A DNA stretch of 64,000 bases, taken from contig CABZOF010000001.1 in the NCBI GenBank assembly GCA_902527215.1, forward strand, positions 1-64,000, in the 5' to 3' direction. This document shows positions 1 through 8,283 of the stretch, piece by piece. The position numbers and the translations under genes are program-made. The stretch is from an uncultured Pelagibacteraceae bacterium. Lineage in GTDB: Bacteria > Pseudomonadota > Alphaproteobacteria > Pelagibacterales > Pelagibacteraceae. Position 1 is the first letter of the stretch, and each line of letters begins with the position of its first letter. The notes under the pieces were generated by a model that saw only the letters and a list, made by a program, of their open reading frames with translations, ran no database searches and was not told where the DNA came from.

Positions 1-796
1 GATTTTTATAATCAAGACCGATGACATATCCTAAAAATATCTGTTTATTTTCAGCATGATAAACAAAACTTCCACCGTATGTGCTATTATCTAAAGGCCA
101 GCCAGCTGTATGCATCACTAAGCCTTCCTCATGATTTTCTTCTTTCAACTCCCAAATTTCTTTAAATCCTATTCCATACTGTTGTGGATCTTTTCCTTTA
201 TCTAAATCAAATTTTTTGATTAATTCTTTTCCTAAATGTCCTCTGCACCCTTCAGCAAAAACTGTAACTTTTGCGTGAAGTTCCATTCCCGGTTCATAAC
301 CGTCTTTTTTATTTCCTTCTTTATCTAAACCCATATCTTGAGTTGCTACACCTTTAACAGAACCATCTTCATTATATAAAACTTCACTTGCGGGGAAACC
401 AGGGAATATTTCAACTCCAAGACTTTCAGCTTGCTCTGCTAACCATCTACATAAATTAGCAAGACTAATAATATAATTATTATGATTTTGTTGTACTTTA
501 GGCAATAACCAAGTTGGCCAACTAATTTTTTTTGTCTTACCTAGAAATAAAAACTTTTCTTTATTAACTTTTGTTTTAATTGGTGGATTAAGATCTTTCC
601 AATTTGGCAATAGTTCATCTAAGGCTCGTGTTTCAAACACGTTCCCTGATAAAATATGTGCACCTATTTCAGATGCTTTTTCTAAAAGGCAGACATTAAT
701 ATCTGGGTTTAACTGCTTTAATTTTATTGCAGTTGAAAGTCCCGATGGCCCGCCACCTACGATTACAACATCGTATTCCATCACTTCTCTGGACAT
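1..796 (-). CDS. etfD: Electron transfer flavoprotein-ubiquinone oxidoreductase (ETF-QO), C-terminus cut by window start
   Basis: Membrane-associated FAD/4Fe-4S enzyme that passes electrons from reduced ETF to ubiquinone. About 265 codons are visible from the N-terminus; the start at 796 gives MSREVMEYDVVIVGGGPSG, a GxGxxG dinucleotide-binding motif at about residues 14-19. Further in, the segment HTAGWPLDNSTYGGSFVYH is characteristic of ETF-QO. The C-terminal half, which would carry the cysteines for the 4Fe-4S cluster, lies outside the window. It is the last gene of a minus-strand run (dehydrogenase, EtfB, EtfA, ETF-QO), 21 bases after etfA, so it is the expected quinone exit for the flavoprotein demethylases upstream. 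An alternative start is the Met at residue 6. Confidence 0.9.
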   Translation of the reverse strand, partial: MSREVMEYDVVIVGGGPSGLSTAIKLKQLNPDINVCLLEKASEIGAHILSGNVFETRALDELLPNWKDLNPPIKTKVNKEKFLFLGKTKKISWPTWLLPKVQQNHNNYIISLANLCRWLAEQAESLGVEIFPGFPASEVLYNEDGSVKGVATQDMGLDKEGNKKDGYEPGMELHAKVTVFAEGCRGHLGKELIKKFDLDKGKDPQQYGIGFKEIWELKEENHEEGLVMHTAGWPLDNSTYGGSFVYHAENKQIFLGYVIGLDYKN

Positions 797-817
797 AGTA
801 ATTTTCTACAGTATTTG

Positions 818-1771
818 TTATTTTTGTATAGTGTTTAATTTGTTCAGTTCCTCTAAGAATTGAGGAAGTGCTTCGAATAAATCAGCTTCCAGGCCGTAAT
901 CTGCGACACTAAAAATAGGTGCTTCACCATCTTTATTTATAGCAACAATAACTTTACTTTCTTTCATTCCTGCTAAATGTTGAATGGCTCCAGAAATTCC
1001 AACTGCTATATATAGATCAGGAACAACAACTTTTCCTGTTTGTCCCACTTGATGTTCGTTTGTAATATATCCAGCATCAACCGCAGCTCTTGACGCTCCT
1101 ATTGCAGCGTTTAACTTATCCGCTACATCAGTTATCAGTTTGAAATTTTCTCCACTTTGTAAGCCTCTACCACCAGAAATTACTATTCTGGCAGTGCCTA
1201 ATTCAGGTCTATCTGATTTAATTTCTTCTCTATTAATAAATTTAGTATTCTCACTTAGATCTGCTGCATCGATTTTTTCTATTTCTGCAGATCCACCAGT
1301 TGTTTCAGCTGCTTCAAATGATGTTGGTCTAATAGTAACACATTTTTTTTCGTCATTACTTTTAACAGTAGCAAATGCATTTCCAGCGTAAATTGGTCTT
1401 AAAAAAGTATCAGGAGAAATTACTTTTATAATATCGCTTACTTGTGAAATATCTAACAACGCTGCAACTCGTGGCATAAGGTTTTTTCCAAATGTATTTG
1501 CTGAGCAAATAATATGTGAATATTTATCAGCGTGTTTTAAAATTGCTGCAGTATAATTCTCAGCAATATAATTTTCATAAATTTCATGATCTATATGCAG
1601 AACTTTTTTTACTAAAGGAACTTCAGATAAAGATTTTGCAACATCATCTGCTTTACTTCCAATTAACAGTACATGAAGATCTTGATCTATTAGCGACGCA
1701 GCTGTAATCGCGTTTAAAGTAAATGGTTTTACTTCTTTGTTGTTATGCTCCGCTATTAATAAAACTGACAT
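818..1771 (-). CDS. etfA: Electron transfer flavoprotein alpha subunit
   Basis: 317 aa, the normal ETF-alpha length. Together with EtfB it forms the soluble FAD/AMP heterodimer that accepts electrons from flavin dehydrogenases. The C-terminal FAD domain is intact: GASRAAVDAGY near residue 232, the GQTGK stretch, then LYIAVGISGAIQHLAGM, the ETF-alpha signature. The start codon overlaps the etfB stop (TAATG), implying translational coupling. Its position directly after a DMGDH-like gene supports a role as electron acceptor for N-methyl amine oxidation rather than only fatty-acid oxidation, but ETF usually serves several dehydrogenases. Confidence 0.95.
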   Translation of the reverse strand: MSVLLIAEHNNKEVKPFTLNAITAASLIDQDLHVLLIGSKADDVAKSLSEVPLVKKVLHIDHEIYENYIAENYTAAILKHADKYSHIICSANTFGKNLMPRVAALLDISQVSDIIKVISPDTFLRPIYAGNAFATVKSNDEKKCVTIRPTSFEAAETTGGSAEIEKIDAADLSENTKFINREEIKSDRPELGTARIVISGGRGLQSGENFKLITDVADKLNAAIGASRAAVDAGYITNEHQVGQTGKVVVPDLYIAVGISGAIQHLAGMKESKVIVAINKDGEAPIFSVADYGLEADLFEALPQFLEELNKLNTIQK

Positions 1772-2520
1772 TAAATTACCTTTGCCTCATTTTTTAATTT
1801 TTGCACTAATTCCTCAACACTAGCAACTTTTATACCCGCTTTTCTTTTCGGTGGTTCTTCAATCTTAATATGTTCTATTCTAGGGTTTGTATCAACTCCT
1901 AGATCTGACGCATTAATCTGTTCAATAGGTTTTTTTTTAGCTTTCATTATATTTGGCAGTGACGCATATCTTGGCTCATTTAATCTTAAATCACACGTAA
2001 CAATAGCTGGTGTATTAACTTCTATAGTTTCTAGACCTTCATCTACCTCTCTAGTTACTTGTAATGATTTATCGTTTACCTCAATTTTTGAAGCAAAAGT
2101 TGCTTGTGGCCAATTTAAATGTGCCGCTAACATTTGACCTGTTTGATTGCAGTCATCGTCAATTGCTTGTTTACCCATAAATACTAAATCTGGATTTTCT
2201 TTTTCAACAATTTTTTTTAATATTTTAGATACAGCAAGAGGTTCAATGATACCATCAACCTTTACATGAATTCCTCTATCCGCTCCTACTGCTAAAGCTT
2301 TTCTAACTGTCTCTTGAGCTTTTTCTTCACCAACAGTAACTGCTATTATTTCTGTTGCTTTACCTGACTCTTTTATTTTTACAGCTTCCTCAATAGCATT
2401 GTCATCTGGTGGGTTAGTTGACATTTTAACGTTATCAGTAACTACACCGCTACCGTCCTCTTTAACTCTAATTTGCACGTTATAATCAATAACTCTTTTT
2501 ACAGCGACTAAAATTTTCAT
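1771..2520 (-). CDS. etfB: Electron transfer flavoprotein beta subunit
   Basis: 249 aa, full length for ETF-beta. It opens with [20 protein letters not shown], typical of the family, and has the AMP-binding/recognition region with [19 protein letters not shown] around residues 174-193; the [10 protein letters not shown] segment corresponds to the recognition loop contacted by partner dehydrogenases. It begins at the last base of the upstream flavin dehydrogenase gene and overlaps etfA at its end, so the three genes are almost certainly one transcript. Function: one half of the electron shuttle between dimethylglycine/sarcosine dehydrogenases and ETF-QO. Confidence 0.95.
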   Translation of the reverse strand: MKILVAVKRVIDYNVQIRVKEDGSGVVTDNVKMSTNPPDDNAIEEAVKIKESGKATEIIAVTVGEEKAQETVRKALAVGADRGIHVKVDGIIEPLAVSKILKKIVEKENPDLVFMGKQAIDDDCNQTGQMLAAHLNWPQATFASKIEVNDKSLQVTREVDEGLETIEVNTPAIVTCDLRLNEPRYASLPNIMKAKKKPIEQINASDLGVDTNPRIEHIKIEEPPKRKAGIKVASVEELVQKLKNEAKVI

Positions 2521-4955
2521 TAAGCTCTCAATAATTTATTTTCTGCATCGTAAGGACTTTCTTCTAAAATTGTTGCCTCATGCATTTTACCAAGTATATC
2601 AATCCTTAGTTTTTGTCCAACATTTGCTAACTCGGGTTTAACCATTCCTAGTGCGATAGATTTTCCTAGTCTAAATCCAAAATCACCACCAGTTGCACGT
2701 CCTACAACACTACCATTTTCATAAATTGGGTTGTTTCCTAGTACATCCGCATCACTAGTTTCGTGAACCTCTAGAGTAACAAGCTTATTATCAAAGCCTT
2801 TTTCTCTCCATTTATTTAAAGCATCAAGTCCAATAAAACTTCCTTTGTTTGGATGAATAAATCTATCTAAACCACTTTCGTAAGGTGAATACTCAATTGA
2901 TAATTCAGTTCCAACTAGTTTGTAGGATTTTTCAACTCTTAAACTGTTCATTGCTCTAATACCATAAGGTTTTAAACCTAAGTCTTGACCTGCATCCATA
3001 AGTTTATCGAAAATATGATTTTGATATTCAATAGGATGATGAAGTTCCCATCCTAGCTCTCCAACAAAATTAACTCTCATAGCATTAACGGGTGCAAAGC
3101 CAACGTCAACTTGTTTTGCGCTTAGCCATTTAAAATTTTCATTTGAAAAATCATCATTTGACACCCTTTGCATTAATTCTCTTGCTTTCGGTCCCGATAC
3201 CACAAGAACACCTTTGCTATTTGTTAAGTTCTCAAATTGAACTGATCCATCTTTTGGCATCCAGCCAAAGATCCAATCGTGATCCAATCTTTGATAAGCC
3301 CCGGCAGAAACAAGATAAAAACTATTTTCTGACTCTCTCATAATTGTAAATTCTGAATGAACACCACCTTTTGTATTCAATGCGTGACACAAATTAATTC
3401 TACCAACTTTTTTTGGTAGTTTATTAGCTACCAACTTATCTAAAAATTCCTCTGCTCCAGGTCCTTTAATTCTGCACTTAGCAAATGCAGTCATATCTAG
3501 TAGTCCAACATTTTCTTTTACATTTTTGCACTCTTTTTCAACTGCCTTGAACCAATTAGATCTTCTAAATGACCAATCATCCTTTTGTTCCATGCCATCA
3601 GTTGCAAAAAAGTTTGGTCTTTCCCATCCAAATTTTTGTCCAAAAACTGCACCAAGATTTTTCATTCTGTCATAACATGGCGCTGTTCTTAAAGGTCTTG
3701 CGGCTGGTCTTTCTTCATCTGGAAAGTGGGTTATAAACACATGACTGTAAGCTTCTTCATTTTTTTCTTTAAGATAAGATTTTGAACAATAATCGCCGTA
3801 TCTTCGTGGTTCTACACCAAGCATGTCTATTGTAGGTTCTCCATCAACAATCCATTCGGCTAGTTGCCATCCGGCTCCACCAGCTGCAGTGATGCCAAAA
3901 CTATGACCTTCATTAATCCAAAAGTTTTTTAATCCCCATGCTGGACCAACTATCGGATTTCCATCTGGCGTATAACAAATCGCACCATTATAAACTTTTT
4001 TAACACCTACTTCTCCAAATGCTGGAACTCTATGAATGGCTCCTTCAATATGAGGTGCAAGTCTATCTAGATCTTCTTGGAAAAGTTCATACTCAGATTC
4101 CTTTGAGGGACCATCTACATAACAGGCAGGAGCACCATCTTCATACGGTCCTAAAATTAAACCACCCGCTTCCTCTCTCATGTACCATCTGCTATCGCTA
4201 TCTCTCAAAACTCCCATTTCTGGAAGACCTTCTTTTTTTCTTTTTTGAATTTCTGGATGTGGTTCTGTTACAATATATTGATGTTCAACTGGTATTACTG
4301 GAATATCTAAACCAACCATCTTACCAGTTTGTCTAGCAAAATTTCCTGAACATGAAATTACGTGTTCACATTCTATAGATCCCTTATCTGTTTCAACAAC
4401 CCATCCATCTTTATTTTGTTTCATTGCAACAACCGTTGTATTTCTGTAAATCTCAGCACCTCTATTTCTTGCGCCCGTAGCTAATGCTTGCGTTAAATCA
4501 GCAGGTTGAATATATCCATCTTCAGGATGTTGTATTGCTCCAATTAAATCATTTGTATTACACAAAGGCCAAATTTCTTTTACTTGGTCTGGTGTTAGAA
4601 ATTTTACATCTACTCCTATAGTTTTTGCAACTCCAGCGTATTGATGATACTCATCCATTCTATCTTTGTTGTCTGCTAATCTGATATTTGAAACAACACT
4701 GAACCCGACGTTTTTGCCTGTTTCTTCTTCTAAACTTTTATAAAGGTTAACAGCATATTTATGTAATTGGCCAACTGAGTAGCTCATATTAAATAATGGA
4801 AGTAATCCAGCTGCGTGCCACGTTGAACCTGAAGTTAATTCTTTCCTTTCAATCAAAACAACATCTGACCAACCTTTTTTAGCTAAGTGATACAGAGCAC
4901 TAACACCAACAACTCCACCACCTACTACTACAACTTTTGCTTTTGATTTCATCAT
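2520..4955 (-). CDS. Dimethylglycine/sarcosine dehydrogenase-like flavoprotein (DAO + GcvT fusion), copy 1
   Basis: 811 aa, the usual length of DMGDH/SARDH. The N-terminal FAD-dependent oxidoreductase domain starts with [20 protein letters not shown] (GxGxxG at residues 12-17) and contains SGSTWHAAG with His47, the position of the covalent FAD histidine in mammalian DMGDH. From about residue 430 onward it is a GcvT-type folate-binding half ending in the aminomethyltransferase C-terminal barrel. Expected reaction: oxidative N-demethylation of dimethylglycine or sarcosine, giving 5,10-methylene-THF and reduced ETF. It directly precedes etfB-etfA-ETF-QO. Which N-methyl substrate it prefers cannot be told from sequence; a second paralogue sits at 11782-14187. 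Confidence 0.85.
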   Translation of the reverse strand: MMKSKAKVVVVGGGVVGVSALYHLAKKGWSDVVLIERKELTSGSTWHAAGLLPLFNMSYSVGQLHKYAVNLYKSLEEETGKNVGFSVVSNIRLADNKDRMDEYHQYAGVAKTIGVDVKFLTPDQVKEIWPLCNTNDLIGAIQHPEDGYIQPADLTQALATGARNRGAEIYRNTTVVAMKQNKDGWVVETDKGSIECEHVISCSGNFARQTGKMVGLDIPVIPVEHQYIVTEPHPEIQKRKKEGLPEMGVLRDSDSRWYMREEAGGLILGPYEDGAPACYVDGPSKESEYELFQEDLDRLAPHIEGAIHRVPAFGEVGVKKVYNGAICYTPDGNPIVGPAWGLKNFWINEGHSFGITAAGGAGWQLAEWIVDGEPTIDMLGVEPRRYGDYCSKSYLKEKNEEAYSHVFITHFPDEERPAARPLRTAPCYDRMKNLGAVFGQKFGWERPNFFATDGMEQKDDWSFRRSNWFKAVEKECKNVKENVGLLDMTAFAKCRIKGPGAEEFLDKLVANKLPKKVGRINLCHALNTKGGVHSEFTIMRESENSFYLVSAGAYQRLDHDWIFGWMPKDGSVQFENLTNSKGVLVVSGPKARELMQRVSNDDFSNENFKWLSAKQVDVGFAPVNAMRVNFVGELGWELHHPIEYQNHIFDKLMDAGQDLGLKPYGIRAMNSLRVEKSYKLVGTELSIEYSPYESGLDRFIHPNKGSFIGLDALNKWREKGFDNKLVTLEVHETSDADVLGNNPIYENGSVVGRATGGDFGFRLGKSIALGMVKPELANVGQKLRIDILGKMHEATILEESPYDAENKLLRA

Positions 4956-4995
4956 GCGATTTTTACTAAATTTTTCTTATAAACTAAACATAATT

Positions 4996-5211
4996 CTAAT
5001 AGTCATAATCATCATCATCGTCATCTCTCCAACCCATTTGGTACATTAAATATGCGGCAGTTATTACACTTACCACTCCTGCGGCCATACCGAAATTTAC
5101 TCCCATAGTTTGCCCAAAATAATACCATCCTATCTGAGTGGCGCCAATTGGTGGAATGCAAAGTATTGCCATTAGTATTGCAATTCTTACTGGAAAACTT
5201 GGTTTTTTCAT
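4996..5211 (-). CDS. Small two-helix membrane protein with acidic C-terminus, unknown
   Basis: About 71 aa from the start MKKPSFPVRIAILM; a longer reading to 5265 is possible but would run deep into the preceding gene. Two hydrophobic segments (about residues 8-26 and 34-54) are followed by a C-terminus ending GWRDDDDDDYDY, a run of six aspartates. The start overlaps the stop of the upstream DUF4864-like gene. I do not recognise a family. The position in the operon just before the dehydrogenase suggests co-transcription and nothing more. Confidence 0.6.
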   Translation of the reverse strand: MKKPSFPVRIAILMAILCIPPIGATQIGWYYFGQTMGVNFGMAAGVVSVITAAYLMYQMGWRDDDDDDYDY

Positions 5212-5684
5212 TAAATAGAAGAACCCATTGGCATTGGTTGAGATACAGCAGTAGTTAGCCAACAATTTTTTAAAAATCCGTCAATTTCATATTTTTCAAC
5301 TTGCCATTTGAATTTGTAATACTTTTTATCCTTGTCCATAATGGTAACTTCAAATGTCGAAACACCTTTTGATTTATAAACTTCTACAATTTCATAATTT
5401 TCATGATTTAAAAGCATCGAATAAGAATCGGTCTTAATCATGTTTTTAAATCTCTCAATAGGTCCTGTAACTCTTTGATTATTTGGGTGAGCAAAAAACC
5501 AGGTTTGAATAATACCACTGTCTTTTTCAGGACTATCGTTCCTCATCAAAGCATTGAGTTGTATCTCAATAACTTCTCTTGGCTTTATCTCTGGATTTGG
5601 TTTTCTTATCTCAGCAGATAATTCATTTAAAGAAAAAATTAATAGAAAGAATATACTATAAATTGCTGGCTGTATTTTTAACAT
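5211..5684 (-). CDS. Exported DUF4864-like protein
   Basis: About 157 aa using the start MLKIQPAIYSIFFLLIFS, which gives a clean signal peptide or membrane anchor (cleavage likely near LSAEIRKP). A longer frame to 5765 exists but would overlap the flavodoxin-like gene by over 100 bases. The mature part resembles the DUF4864 family: an initial helix VIEIQLNALMRND, then the stretch with WFFAHPNNQRVTGPIERFKNMI and a beta-rich tail, as in NTF2-like small proteins. Function unknown; probably periplasmic. It overlaps its upstream neighbour by 29 bases and the downstream small membrane gene by one base. Confidence 0.6.
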   Translation of the reverse strand: MLKIQPAIYSIFFLLIFSLNELSAEIRKPNPEIKPREVIEIQLNALMRNDSPEKDSGIIQTWFFAHPNNQRVTGPIERFKNMIKTDSYSMLLNHENYEIVEVYKSKGVSTFEVTIMDKDKKYYKFKWQVEKYEIDGFLKNCWLTTAVSQPMPMGSSI

Positions 5685-6225
5685 CTTCCAAAAATTCAAT
5701 TCTTTTTTCATTTGAAACAAATGGTACAGCAAAATATCGTTTATAGGTAATGTCATAAATACCACACTTATTAAAAATACCTTTTTTAATTCTTCTAAGT
5801 GGTAAATTTAAAAAAAAATCTGTAATTGAAAATCTTGGAGAGCCATATGTGCAGAAAATAATAGCTTTTTTACTTTTTAGTTTTCCTACAGCGTAACCAT
5901 GGTTTCCGATAAGTTTCTTAAAAGAAAAAGCCCAGGGTGGCGCTAATACTTTATCTATCCAACCCTCTAATATTGCTGGCATTCTATAGTTCCAAATAGG
6001 TGCTACAAGGACAATTAAATCAGTTTCATCTATTTTTTTTCTGTGATCTAAAACTACTTCATCAGCTTTTTCACCAGCATATACTGGGTTAAATTTTTCT
6101 TTATATAAGTCTATACATTCTACTGAATGACCTTTTTCCTCTGCCGATTTAATAAAAACATCTTTGATTGCTGAATTGAAAGATTTTTCATTATAATGGC
6201 CATAAACCAAAAATACTTTTTTCAT
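5656..6225 (-). CDS. NAD(P)H quinone oxidoreductase, flavodoxin-fold family
   Basis: 189 aa. N-terminus KKVFLVYGHYNEKSFNSAI fits the phosphate-binding loop of the flavodoxin_2 / NQO1-MdaB family, and LIVLVAPIWNYRMPAILEGW (about residues 71-90) is the hallmark flavin contact region (WNxxMPAxLKxWID). Expected activity is two-electron reduction of quinones or other electrophiles with NAD(P)H, FMN or FAD bound. Its substrate here is unknown. The start codon overlaps the stop of the upstream CoA-binding gene. In an operon that may make acrylate or aldehydes, a detoxifying reductase would make sense, but that is inference. Confidence 0.75.
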   Translation of the reverse strand: MKKVFLVYGHYNEKSFNSAIKDVFIKSAEEKGHSVECIDLYKEKFNPVYAGEKADEVVLDHRKKIDETDLIVLVAPIWNYRMPAILEGWIDKVLAPPWAFSFKKLIGNHGYAVGKLKSKKAIIFCTYGSPRFSITDFFLNLPLRRIKKGIFNKCGIYDITYKRYFAVPFVSNEKRIEFLEDVKNTASNL

Positions 6226-6692
6226 TAGTCTTTAAGAACTGGAAAAACTGGATTAGATTTTTGAAAAAGTTTTTGATATTCCTGTTTTATGCATCTGTTG
6301 GAAATAAATTCAATATTTTCTTTGTCAGCAATCACTTTAGCCTCATCGCTATGAATTCCATACTGTAACCATAATACTTTAGTTCCTTTTTGAATTGCTT
6401 CTTTTGCAATACCCTCTGCCTCATTTGAAGGTCTAAAAACATCAACTATATCGATCTCTTCTTTAACATTATCCAAACTTTCAACCATTGGTTCACCATT
6501 TACAATTTCACCTACTGCAAAAGGATTTATAGGTATCACTTTATAACCAAAGTTTTGCATATACTTCATGACTACGTTTGCAGGTTTTCTTTTAAGATTT
6601 TTTTTATCTTCCCCTTTTTTCTCAGAACTTACGCCAATCATTGCAATGACTTTTGATTTTCTTAAAATGGATTTAATTTGATCGTCATTCAT
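6225..6692 (-). CDS. CoA-binding domain protein (YccU-like)
   Basis: 155 aa, the usual size of stand-alone CoA-binding (Rossmann) proteins related to the N-terminal domain of succinyl-CoA synthetase alpha. Visible features: KVIAMIGVSSEKKG near the N-terminus (nucleotide/CoA loop), YKVIPINPFAVGEIVNGEP around residues 50-68, and IDIVDVFRPS followed by VLWLQYGIHSDEA, all typical of the YccU family. No catalytic role is established for the family. It overlaps the next gene by one base and lies 21 bases after the enoyl-CoA hydratase-like gene. Confidence 0.8.
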   Translation of the reverse strand: MNDDQIKSILRKSKVIAMIGVSSEKKGEDKKNLKRKPANVVMKYMQNFGYKVIPINPFAVGEIVNGEPMVESLDNVKEEIDIVDVFRPSNEAEGIAKEAIQKGTKVLWLQYGIHSDEAKVIADKENIEFISNRCIKQEYQKLFQKSNPVFPVLKD

Positions 6693-6713
6693 AATTTAAA
6701 TATAAAATAATTA

Positions 6714-7487
6714 TTATTTATTTTTCCAGTTAGGTTTTCTTTTTTGTAAAAAAGCTGATATTCCCTCTTTTGCATCTTGTGAGGCCATATTTAAAGTCAT
6801 CATTTTACTCGTAAATTTATATGCATTTCCTAATGGCATTTCTAATTGTTTGTAGAAAGCTTGTTTACCGATTTTAATTGTTAAATTTGATTTTGAAGAA
6901 ATAGTTTTTGCAATTTTTAGAACTTCTGAATTAAGTTTTTTACTTGAAAAACAATCATTAATTAAACCAATATCTTTTGCATATTTAGCATTTATTGGCT
7001 CTCCAGTTAAAAGCATCTTCATCATAATTTTTCTAGTCACCTTTCTACTAACAGCAACCATTGGCGTACTGCAAAACAATCCAATATTTACTCCAGGTGT
7101 TGCAAATGTAGCTGTTGTTGTGCTGTATGCAAGGTCACAACTTGCAGCTAACTGACATCCGGCCGCATACGCTGCACCATGCACTTTTGCAATAACAGGT
7201 TTCTTTCCTTCAACAATTTTCATCATTAATTTTGAACAAAGATTAAATAATTTAAGGTGATTTGACCTATTTTTTATTCCACCTACTTCTTTAAGATTAT
7301 GACCAGCGCTAAAACCTTTACCGGAACCTTCTAATATTATTACCCTAGTATCATTATCTTTGTCTAACCGAATAAATGTATTTAAAAGATCTCTTAAAGT
7401 TTTAAATGATAGAGAATTGTAGGTTTTAGGATCATTAATTACCACATTTGTAATTCCCTTACCTAATTTTCTTGTTTTTACATTCAT
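6714..7487 (-). CDS. Enoyl-CoA hydratase/isomerase-family protein lacking both catalytic glutamates (ECHDC3-like)
   Basis: 257 aa crotonase-fold protein. The oxyanion-hole regions are recognisable (GFSAGHNLKE around 58-67 and HGAAYAAGCQLAASCDLA around 103-120, then FATPGVNIGLFCSTPM). In true hydratases the two catalytic glutamates occur in GGCE and in the following PE; here these positions are Gln112 and Gly132. The pattern matches the ECHDC3-type branch, whose activity is poorly defined. It might have been taken for acryloyl-CoA hydratase next to a DMSP lyase candidate, but the missing glutamates argue against ordinary hydration. Fifteen bases separate it from the upstream gene. Confidence 0.8.
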   Translation of the reverse strand: MNVKTRKLGKGITNVVINDPKTYNSLSFKTLRDLLNTFIRLDKDNDTRVIILEGSGKGFSAGHNLKEVGGIKNRSNHLKLFNLCSKLMMKIVEGKKPVIAKVHGAAYAAGCQLAASCDLAYSTTTATFATPGVNIGLFCSTPMVAVSRKVTRKIMMKMLLTGEPINAKYAKDIGLINDCFSSKKLNSEVLKIAKTISSKSNLTIKIGKQAFYKQLEMPLGNAYKFTSKMMTLNMASQDAKEGISAFLQKRKPNWKNK

Positions 7488-7501
7488 ATTGAAGTTTATA
7501 A

Positions 7502-7876
7502 TTATTTTAATTCTCCGTCTTCACGCATTTTAGCTCTAATTTTTGTGGCTGAAATTTTCTGTATTTCTTCAGATAATACTATTTCCTCAATTTTATAGCC
7601 TACTCCTCTTCCGTAACAAATATTTGTAATGTTTGGGACCATCATTATTTTAAATCTTCCTTCAAACTCTGGATTTAATTTATCTTCAATATTTTTTTTT
7701 ACAGTTTCAAAGTCGAATGGATTGTCATCAACTCCTTGTACATCTCTTATTTGAATACACACTTGACCAGTTTTTTTTATGATCTCTCTAAATAATGTAT
7801 AGTGACCCTCATGAAAAGGTTGCCATCTTCCAAGCATTTGTGCTGTTGGTTTTTTATTATCCCATTCATAACTCAT
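7502..7876 (-). CDS. Small nucleotidyltransferase (cytidylyltransferase/NMNAT-like)
   Basis: 124 aa, at the short end of the HxGH nucleotidyltransferase superfamily. The first motif reads GRWQPFHEGH (HEGH at 22-25) and the second ISATKIR at about 108-114, matching the ISxTxxR motif; together they bind NTP and catalyse nucleotidyl transfer to a phosphate-bearing substrate. The acceptor is unknown: it is too short for NadD and closest in style to NadM or phage-type adenylyltransferases. Its start overlaps the stop of the P-loop kinase upstream, so kinase and nucleotidyltransferase probably act in sequence on the same metabolite. Confidence 0.75.
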   Translation of the reverse strand: MSYEWDNKKPTAQMLGRWQPFHEGHYTLFREIIKKTGQVCIQIRDVQGVDDNPFDFETVKKNIEDKLNPEFEGRFKIMMVPNITNICYGRGVGYKIEEIVLSEEIQKISATKIRAKMREDGELK

Positions 7877-8283
7877 TATGATATCTCCTTTATTATTTTA
7901 TCCGCCCAAAACTTAGCATCTTGAGTGGTTACATGAAAATCATATTTTTCTGGTTTGACAAACATTTGATTAGTATCGTCAAACCTTCCTTCTTTGATCG
8001 TATCTACCCAAATCACAAAATCTGCAGGGAATAAACTTCTTGCTTCTGGAGTTGGGCAAATAAAATCTGCCACAACATAATTTCCTTGATTTTTCAGCTT
8101 TAAAGCAAAGTCTGCCATTCTTTTAGCTTGTCTTTTTCTACCCTCCTCAGAAAAATCCCAATCATTTGCTTCTTTTCTAACTTCGTCAGCATTTAATCTT
8201 TTTGCATTCAGTTTTGGAGCAAGTTCTTCTGCCAATGTTGTTTTGCCAGCTCCAGGCAAACCCATAATTAAAACTATTTTCAT
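7876..8283 (-). CDS. P-loop kinase related to adenylylsulfate kinase
   Basis: 135 aa. Walker A is GLPGAGKTT at residues 8-16, followed by LNADEVRKEANDWDFSEEGR, which is the APS-kinase-like acceptor region (DxDxxR ... DLxFS), and VADFICPTPEARSLF, matching the ISPxxxxR stretch of CysC. It is clearly shorter than CysC (about 175-200 aa). SAR11-type genomes generally lack assimilatory sulfate reduction, so a role in PAPS supply is doubtful; phosphorylation of a small hydroxyl or phospho substrate is more likely. It overlaps both neighbours by one base. Confidence 0.7.
   Translation of the reverse strand: MKIVLIMGLPGAGKTTLAEELAPKLNAKRLNADEVRKEANDWDFSEEGRKRQAKRMADFALKLKNQGNYVVADFICPTPEARSLFPADFVIWVDTIKEGRFDDTNQMFVKPEKYDFHVTTQDAKFWADKIIKEIS

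Noticed and set aside
1140..1391. Plus-strand open frames inside etfA and similar antisense frames across the window
   Set aside because: They lie wholly within well-supported genes on the other strand, lack ribosome sites and have compositions expected for reverse-frame readings.
6714..7487. Calling the crotonase-family gene acuH (acryloyl-CoA hydratase)
   Set aside because: Context suggests it, but the two catalytic glutamates are replaced by Gln and Gly, so the specific name is not supported.
7876..8283. Calling the P-loop kinase cysC
   Set aside because: It is about 50 residues too short and no other sulfate-assimilation gene is nearby.
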